From Bacillota bacterium (GTDB lineage: Bacteria; Bacillota; Sulfobacillia; Thermaerobacterales; Thermaerobacteraceae): DNA of 9,956 bases. The DNA lies in NCBI GenBank assembly GCA_003242195.1, contig QGUQ01000042.1, forward strand, positions 1-9,956. Reading direction: 5' to 3'. The notes under the pieces were generated by a model. The model was not told the DNA's origin, did no database searches, and was given only the letters and a program-made list of their open reading frames with translations. Made by a program: the position numbers and the translations under genes. Of this stretch, positions 6,702 through 9,956 are shown piece by piece (the first letter of the stretch is position 1; each line of letters starts with the position of its first letter).

Positions 6702-8084
6702 TCACTCCCCCCGCACCCGCTGGCGCCAGCGAGCCACCCATCCTTCCTTGTTGACCTGCCGCTCGCGGGCGATGGCCAGGGCGTCCGCCGGCACGTCCTG
6801 GTTGATGGTCGAGCCGGCGGCCACGTAGGCCGACCGCCCCACGCGCACGGGCGCAATCAGGTTGACGTTACAGCCGATGAAGGCATCGTCTTCAATGACC
6901 GTCTTGTGCTTGCGAATCCCGTCGTAGTTCACGGTGACGGTTCCCGCACCAATGTTGACCCCGGAGCCGATCTCCACGTCGCCCAGGTACGAGTGGTGGT
7001 TGACCTTGGTCCCCGAACGGATGACCGCCCCCTTGAGTTCGGCGAAGTTGCCGATGCGGACCCCGGCCTCCACCCGGCAGCCGGGCCGCAGGTGGCTGTA
7101 GGGGCCGATGCGGACGTCGTCGCCGATCTCGCTCTCCTCCACCACCGAGTACCAGACCCGCACCCGGTCGCCGAGCCGGCTGGCCACGATGTGGGCGCCG
7201 GGCCCCAGGCAGCAGCCGGCACCGATCCGCGAGCCCGCCTCGATGAAGGTGTGAGGGTAGATCACGGTATCGGGCCCGATCTCCACATCCTCGTCGATCC
7301 ACGTGCTGCCGGGATCGATGAGGGTCACGCCGGCCCTCATCCAGCGTTGCCGAATACGGTCGCGGAGCAAGGCCTCGGCCCTGGCCAGGGCGACGCGGTC
7401 ATTGACGCCGAAGACGGCAGCCTCCTCATCCGTCTTGATGGAGTGCACCGGGCGCCCCATCTCGCGGAGAACGCGCACGGCGTCCACCAGGTAGTACTCG
7501 CCCTGGGCGTTGTCCGGGCGGATGGCTCGCAGGGCCGCGAAGAGGTCGGCACGCCGGAAGCAAGCGATGCCCGTGTTGACCTCCCGGATGGCCAGTTCCT
7601 CGGGGCCGGCGTCCGCCTGCTCCACGATGCGAGCGACGGCGCCGCGCTCATCCCGAACGATCCGCCCGTAACCGGTGGGGTCCGCCAGTTCCGCCGTCAG
7701 CAGCGTGGCTGCGGCCCCGCTCTCCCGATGGCCTGCGATGAGCCGGCGGAGGAGATCCGCCTCGATCAGGGGCGTATCGCCGTAGAGGACCAGCACGTCC
7801 GTCGCCCCCGCCACCGCCTCCTCCGCCTGGAGCACTGCGTGGCCGGTACCCAGGGGTTCCTCCTGGTAGGCGTACGTCACCCGCTCGCCCAGGACGGCCC
7901 GCACCTCATCGGCCTGGTGGCCGATCACCACCACGACCCGCTCGGCACCACTCTCCTCCGCGGCCCGCACCACGTACTCGATCATCGGCCGGCCCGCGAT
8001 CTCGTGTAGGACCTTCACCCGGGACGACCGCATGCGCTTGCCCAGGCCGGCCGCCAAGATGACCGCATGCAGGGCTTGACTCAA
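6702..8084 (-). CDS. glmU: Bifunctional GlmU (UDP-GlcNAc pyrophosphorylase / GlcN-1-P acetyltransferase)
   Basis: Makes UDP-N-acetylglucosamine for peptidoglycan by acetylating glucosamine 1-phosphate and then adding UMP. It has 460 residues (E. coli 456). The N-terminal Rossmann-like uridyltransferase has LAAGLGKRM at 10-18 and K24 in KVLH, followed by LVLYGDTPLI, NTGIACFR and YYLVD. The left-handed beta-helix acetyltransferase starts near 260; it contains the catalytic histidine segment KVNHHSYLGD, then VNIGAGTVTVNYDG and the acetyl-CoA region AYVAAGSTINQDVP. The residues before KVLH are RV where LP is usual. The start is TTG 8084, supported by AGGAGGT 7 bases upstream and by the expected N-terminus. 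It is followed directly by prs. A terminator lies upstream, so glmU probably has its own promoter or uses readthrough; I see no clear promoter. Confidence 0.97.
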   Translation of the reverse strand: MSQALHAVILAAGLGKRMRSSRVKVLHEIAGRPMIEYVVRAAEESGAERVVVVIGHQADEVRAVLGERVTYAYQEEPLGTGHAVLQAEEAVAGATDVLVLYGDTPLIEADLLRRLIAGHRESGAAATLLTAELADPTGYGRIVRDERGAVARIVEQADAGPEELAIREVNTGIACFRRADLFAALRAIRPDNAQGEYYLVDAVRVLREMGRPVHSIKTDEEAAVFGVNDRVALARAEALLRDRIRQRWMRAGVTLIDPGSTWIDEDVEIGPDTVIYPHTFIEAGSRIGAGCCLGPGAHIVASRLGDRVRVWYSVVEESEIGDDVRIGPYSHLRPGCRVEAGVRIGNFAELKGAVIRSGTKVNHHSYLGDVEIGSGVNIGAGTVTVNYDGIRKHKTVIEDDAFIGCNVNLIAPVRVGRSAYVAAGSTINQDVPADALAIARERQVNKEGWVARWRQRVRGE

Positions 8085-8091
8085 GTCCGTG

Positions 8092-8098
8092 ACCTCCT
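8092..8098 (-). promoter_or_regulatory. Ribosome-binding site that fixes the glmU TTG start
   Basis: AGGAGGT matches the anti-Shine-Dalgarno perfectly and lies 7 bases before TTG 8084. No ATG or GTG lies in frame between it and the conserved LAAGLGKRM segment at a usable distance. TTG is therefore the likely initiator. Confidence 0.8.
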
Positions 8099-8102
8099 CA
8101 TC

Positions 8103-8120
8103 CCGGGGCGGCGGCCCCGG
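8103..8120 (-). other. GC hairpin directly before the glmU ribosome-binding site
   Basis: CCGGGGC and GCCCCGG form a perfect 7-bp stem with a 4-base loop, ending 4 bases before the glmU Shine-Dalgarno. With the terminator 30 bases further upstream it fills most of the glmU leader. It may influence glmU translation; no known riboswitch fold is recognisable. Confidence 0.45.
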
Positions 8121-8149
8121 CTCCCGGCTCCTTCTGGCACCCCTCCAAC

Positions 8150-8172
8150 AAAAAGACGGCCCTGCCGGGCCG
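8150..8172 (-). terminator. Intrinsic terminator after the RDD gene
   Basis: A perfect 6-bp stem CGGCCC/GGGCCG with a GGCA loop (8157-8172) is followed on the minus strand by TC and five T residues (8150-8154). It lies about 43 bases after the RDD stop codon and 65 bases before the glmU start. It is the only textbook intrinsic terminator in the window and separates the peroxiredoxin/RDD pair from glmU. It could alternatively act as an attenuator for glmU. Confidence 0.85.
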
Positions 8173-8215
8173 CTCCCATCGCGTCACTGGCATGGGGGTC
8201 GCAGGGCGCCATCGC

Positions 8216-8677
8216 TCACGGGCGGCCAGCGCCTTCCCGCGCCGGCCACGCTTGGGATGCGCAAACCAGGGACCCGGCCAGCCGGTCGTGCCACGCCTGC
8301 CGCTCCGGACTGGCCAGCGCCGGCAACCAGCCCAGCCCGAACAGGGCCAGCCCGGCGACCTTGGCCGCCAACCGCAACAAGGCCCTGCGCACGCCGATTG
8401 GCCGGCCGTCCCACCCCACCACCTGCAGGCCCAGGGCCAGCTTGCCCAGGCTAAGTCCCCACCGGCCCTCCGCCCAGGCGAAGTAGGCGCCCCACCCGGC
8501 CAGCAGGATCGCCTCCCCGGCGATCAGCGCCACTGCCGACCGGCCGCTGCCGCCAGCGAGGCGGAGGACCGTGAAGCCCCACAGCACGCCGCTCACCCAT
8601 AGTACGGCCCCGTCCAGCAACGCGGCCGCCATGCGCGCCGCCAGCGACGCCGGGGGGCCGGGCAGCGTCCCCGCCAT
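8216..8677 (-). CDS. RDD-family integral membrane protein
   Basis: Small membrane protein of 153 residues with the three hydrophobic segments of the RDD family, at about 18-40, 48-68 and 100-122. The name-giving residues are present: R15 and D22 in the first segment (ARMAAALLDGAVL) and D131 in the C-terminal motif RQAWHDRLAGSLV. The family motif SLGKLALGLQVVGWDGRPIG lies between segments two and three. Function is not settled for the family; some members have been linked to ion transport or salt tolerance, and nothing here decides that. ATG 8677 lies 6 bases after the peroxiredoxin stop, so the two are probably one transcription unit, with weak AGGA at 8688-8691 as ribosome-binding site and likely translational coupling. 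The unit ends at the terminator downstream. Confidence 0.85.
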   Translation of the reverse strand: MAGTLPGPPASLAARMAAALLDGAVLWVSGVLWGFTVLRLAGGSGRSAVALIAGEAILLAGWGAYFAWAEGRWGLSLGKLALGLQVVGWDGRPIGVRRALLRLAAKVAGLALFGLGWLPALASPERQAWHDRLAGSLVCASQAWPAREGAGRP

Positions 8678-8683
8678 TCGCCA

Positions 8684-9163
8684 TCAGTCCTGGAGCTGTG
8701 CAAGCACCTGGCGAATCGCACCGAGATCCGGCAGGACCTTGGGATCGTCGGAAACCCAGCGGTAACGGATGATCCCGTCCTTGTCGATCACAAAGGCGGC
8801 ACGCTTGGCCACCCCACGGAAGTTGCCCAACTGCTCGTAGTAGACGTCGTAGGCCCGGGCGACTTCCTTGTTGAAGTCGGACAGCAGCGGGAACCGGAAG
8901 CCCTGCTGCTCAGCCCACGCCTTGAGCGTGAAGGGGCTGTCGACGCTGATGCCCAGCACCTGGGCGTCCAGCTGGTCGTACTCCGCATAGTGGGTGTCGC
9001 GAATGGCGCAGAACTCGTCGGTACAGACGGGGCTGAAAGCGAAGGGGAAGAACAGGAGCACGACGTTCTTCTTGCCCTGGAACTCTCCCAGCGCGACGGT
9101 GTCCCGCTCTCCGGTCGCCGGCAGGCGGAAGTCCGGCGCCTTGTCGCCCACCTGTGCCGCCAT
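8684..9163 (-). CDS. Thiol peroxidase of the AhpC/TSA (BCP/PrxQ or AhpE-like) family
   Basis: Cytosolic peroxiredoxin of 159 residues that reduces hydrogen peroxide and organic peroxides. It begins with the typical VGDKAPDFRLPATGE. The active-site motif PxxxSxxC is P40-FAF-S44-PV-C47, with C47 the peroxidatic cysteine. C52 follows five residues later, the C-x4-C arrangement of BCP/PrxQ enzymes, where the second cysteine resolves the sulfenate. The conserved arginine is R121 in KRAAFVIDKDG. The phrase FPFAFSPVCTDEFC also resembles AhpE-like and archaeal enzymes, so the subfamily is open. ATG 9163 is preferred over ATG 9169 because GGAGGG (9170-9175) abuts the latter but is 6 bases from the former. 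It is followed at once by the RDD gene. In Bacillus no such gene stands between spoVG and glmU. Confidence 0.93.
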   Translation of the reverse strand: MAAQVGDKAPDFRLPATGERDTVALGEFQGKKNVVLLFFPFAFSPVCTDEFCAIRDTHYAEYDQLDAQVLGISVDSPFTLKAWAEQQGFRFPLLSDFNKEVARAYDVYYEQLGNFRGVAKRAAFVIDKDGIIRYRWVSDDPKVLPDLGAIRQVLAQLQD

Positions 9164-9169
9164 CCCCAT

Positions 9170-9175
9170 CCCTCC
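9170..9175 (-). promoter_or_regulatory. Ribosome-binding site deciding the peroxiredoxin start
   Basis: GGAGGG touches ATG 9169 and lies 6 bases before ATG 9163. The normal spacing favours the second ATG and shortens the protein by two residues (MG). Confidence 0.65.
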
Positions 9176-9259
9176 GTCACGGCCCGCGTTCCGCAGGGCG
9201 AGAGCCGCGCTAGAACCCGCCCCGCCGATCCCGGCCCAGGCCGGATGTACTCCATTCTC

Positions 9260-9288
9260 CGTTTATCAAAAAAGGGGGCCAGCGTAAA
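9260..9288 (-). promoter_or_regulatory. Candidate promoter of the peroxiredoxin gene
   Basis: TTTACG (9283-9288) and TAAACG (9260-9265) are 17 bases apart inside the only AT-rich island of the gap between spoVG and the peroxiredoxin gene. The island includes a run of six T on the minus strand (9268-9273). The boxes match the sigma-A consensus only partly (4 and 3 of 6). Placement is sensible, about 90 bases before the start codon, but the call is weak; no full PerR-type operator is visible. Confidence 0.25.
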
Positions 9289-9293
9289 GGGGA

Positions 9294-9337
9294 CCCGCCG
9301 CCGGCCGACCGCCTCCCCGGGGCCGGCCGGCGGCGGG
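9294..9337 (-). repeat. Perfect 14-bp inverted repeat (large hairpin)
   Basis: The arms at 9294-9307 and 9324-9337 (CCCGCCGCCGGCCG and its exact complement) are separated by 16 bases that include CCCCGGGG. Folded in RNA this gives a very stable stem. On the minus strand a T6 run follows about 20 bases later (9268-9273), so it is not a canonical terminator. It lies between spoVG and the peroxiredoxin gene and could end spoVG messages. Confidence 0.7.
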
Positions 9338-9359
9338 CGCAGCCCGGCATGGGACACCG

Positions 9360-9388
9360 GGCGCCGCCGGGCGACGCCCCGCGGCGCC
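9360..9388 (-). repeat. Second GC-rich hairpin downstream of spoVG
   Basis: GGCGCCGC and GCGGCGCC (9381-9388 and 9360-9367) are perfect arms. Inside them GGGC and GCCC pair around GTC, giving a nearly continuous stem. It begins 47 bases after the spoVG stop codon and lacks a T run. Together with the inverted repeat at 9294-9337 it probably marks the 3' end of the spoVG message. Confidence 0.6.
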
Positions 9389-9435
9389 GCACCCTGCCGT
9401 CCTCTCGCGGTTCAACAACCCGACCCGCTCCGCCG

Positions 9436-9726
9436 TCACCGCCTTGGCTCGGCGACGGCTCCCGGCATGCCCACCTGTTCCTGATAGGCGGCCAGGACAG
9501 CGCGCTGGATGTGCTCGCGGGCCTCGGCCGTGATGGGGTGGGCGATGTCGAAGTACTCGCCGCTGGCGGCCCGCTTGGAGGGGAAGGCGACGAACATCCG
9601 TCCCTCGCTGCCTTCCACCACCTTCAGTTCGTGAACCACGAAGCTGCCATCGAACACGACCGAAGCGAACGCGCGCATGCGTCCGGCTCCCTTGACGGGC
9701 CGGACCCGTACCTCCGAGATCTGCAT
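9436..9726 (-). CDS. spoVG: SpoVG, RNA-binding regulator / sporulation and septation protein
   Basis: Small conserved protein of 96 residues (B. subtilis 97). In Bacillus, Staphylococcus and Listeria it affects spore cortex formation, septation, capsule and virulence, and it binds nucleic acid. The family signature is clear: MQISEVRVRPV, then GRMRAFASVVFDGSFVVHELKV, FVAFPSKRAASGEYFDIAHPI and the C-terminal helix EAREHIQRAVLAAYQEQ. ATG 9726 is preceded by AAGGGGGGTGA (9731-9741), 4 bases away, a strong ribosome-binding site. Upstream lies an excellent sigma-H promoter match, in agreement with the known sigma-H control of Bacillus spoVG. Downstream are two hairpins rather than glmU, so it is probably transcribed alone. 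Confidence 0.96.
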   Translation of the reverse strand: MQISEVRVRPVKGAGRMRAFASVVFDGSFVVHELKVVEGSEGRMFVAFPSKRAASGEYFDIAHPITAEAREHIQRAVLAAYQEQVGMPGAVAEPRR

Positions 9727-9753
9727 GGCGTCACCCCCCTTCCCATCAAGGGG

Positions 9754-9780
9754 GTTCGACGCCTACCAGTAATTTCCTCC
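9754..9780 (-). promoter_or_regulatory. Sigma-H-type promoter of spoVG
   Basis: GGAGGAAAT (9772-9780) matches the sigma-H -35 pattern RnAGGAWWW completely. After 11 bases, GTCGAAC (9754-9760) matches the -10 pattern RnnGAAT except for the last base. The predicted start near 9747 gives a leader of about 20 bases that already holds the Shine-Dalgarno sequence. Sigma-H control of spoVG is established in B. subtilis, so sequence and context agree. Confidence 0.7.
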
Positions 9781-9814
9781 CGTGCAATCCATCTAATTCC
9801 ATCGGCGGCCACGG

Positions 9815-9956
9815 TTAGGATTCGGTCCCCAAGAGGGTGTACCCGCCCCCTTGCAGGGCACCGCGGATGCGGTGCATGTGCTCGGCATCGCGCGTCTCCA
9901 CGATCAGCTCGACTTCCGCCTCTCCCAGCGCCACCTCGTGGCGCAGCCGGTCGTGA
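9815..9956 (-). CDS. Threonine ammonia-lyase, C-terminal ACT-domain fragment
   Basis: The last 46 codons before a TAA at 9815-9817; the rest lies beyond the right edge. The text HDRLRHEVALGEAEVELIVE followed by TRDAEHMHRIRGALQGGGY is typical of the C-terminal ACT domain of PLP-dependent threonine dehydratases (IlvA/TdcB type). These convert threonine to 2-oxobutyrate and ammonia, for isoleucine synthesis or catabolism. The catalytic PLP domain cannot be seen, so the call rests on this short stretch. It ends about 35 bases before the sigma-H boxes of spoVG, with no clear terminator between. Other ACT-domain proteins remain possible. Confidence 0.72.
   Translation of the reverse strand, partial: HDRLRHEVALGEAEVELIVETRDAEHMHRIRGALQGGGYTLLGTES

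Noticed and set aside
6697..6741. Longer prs starting inside the end of glmU
   Set aside because: The extra residues overlap the glmU coding end and are not part of the PRPP synthetase family N-terminus.
9210..9484. Short frames on both strands in the gap between spoVG and the peroxiredoxin gene
   Set aside because: Composition is Arg/Pro/Gly low complexity, no family is recognisable, and they overlap the hairpins.
1..9956. CRISPR array, tRNA or rRNA genes, insertion sequence, toxin-antitoxin or defence system
   Set aside because: No regularly spaced repeats, no cloverleaf or rRNA-like stretches, no transposase motifs and no gene outside conserved housekeeping or sporulation families apart from the peroxiredoxin/RDD pair.

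Overview
The window is a GC-rich chromosomal segment (roughly 70% G+C by eye) with every gene on the minus strand, so transcription runs from position 9956 towards position 1. In reading order it carries the 3' end of a threonine ammonia-lyase gene, spoVG, a peroxiredoxin, an RDD-family membrane protein, glmU, prs, rplY (ctc), pth, mfd and the first 141 codons of spoVT. The order spoVG-glmU-prs-ctc-pth-mfd-spoVT is the one known from Bacillus subtilis. Together with the sporulation genes spoVG and spoVT, this points to an endospore-forming member of the Bacillota with an unusually high G+C content. A Thermaerobacter- or Symbiobacterium-like thermophile would fit, but I cannot assign a genus from this sequence alone.

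Right end (9956-9436): the ACT-domain tail of a threonine ammonia-lyase, then an 88-base gap holding a very good match to a sigma-H promoter, then spoVG. Middle right (9435-8085): a gap of about 270 bases with two strong GC hairpins, a thiol peroxidase with a C-x4-C active site, and a small three-helix RDD protein, closed by a clear intrinsic terminator. This two-gene block sits between spoVG and glmU, which are neighbours in B. subtilis. Centre (8084-5031): glmU (TTG start) runs directly into prs. A sigma-A promoter with a perfect TTGACA box then drives the CTC-type L25 gene. Left (5016-1): pth, a 148-base gap without the fin gene found there in Bacillus, the 1204-residue transcription-repair coupling factor Mfd, and spoVT.

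The genes cover nucleotide-sugar and PRPP supply for cell wall and nucleotides (glmU, prs), translation upkeep (rplY, pth), DNA repair (mfd), peroxide defence (peroxiredoxin) and sporulation control (spoVG, spoVT). I found no mobile element, CRISPR array, tRNA or rRNA gene, and no wholly new system. The points worth a second look are regulatory: the sigma-H promoter of spoVG, a Shine-Dalgarno sequence separated from the mfd start by a perfect hairpin, the peroxiredoxin/RDD insertion with its own terminator, and a threonine ammonia-lyase gene at the locus where Bacillus has yabJ (ridA).
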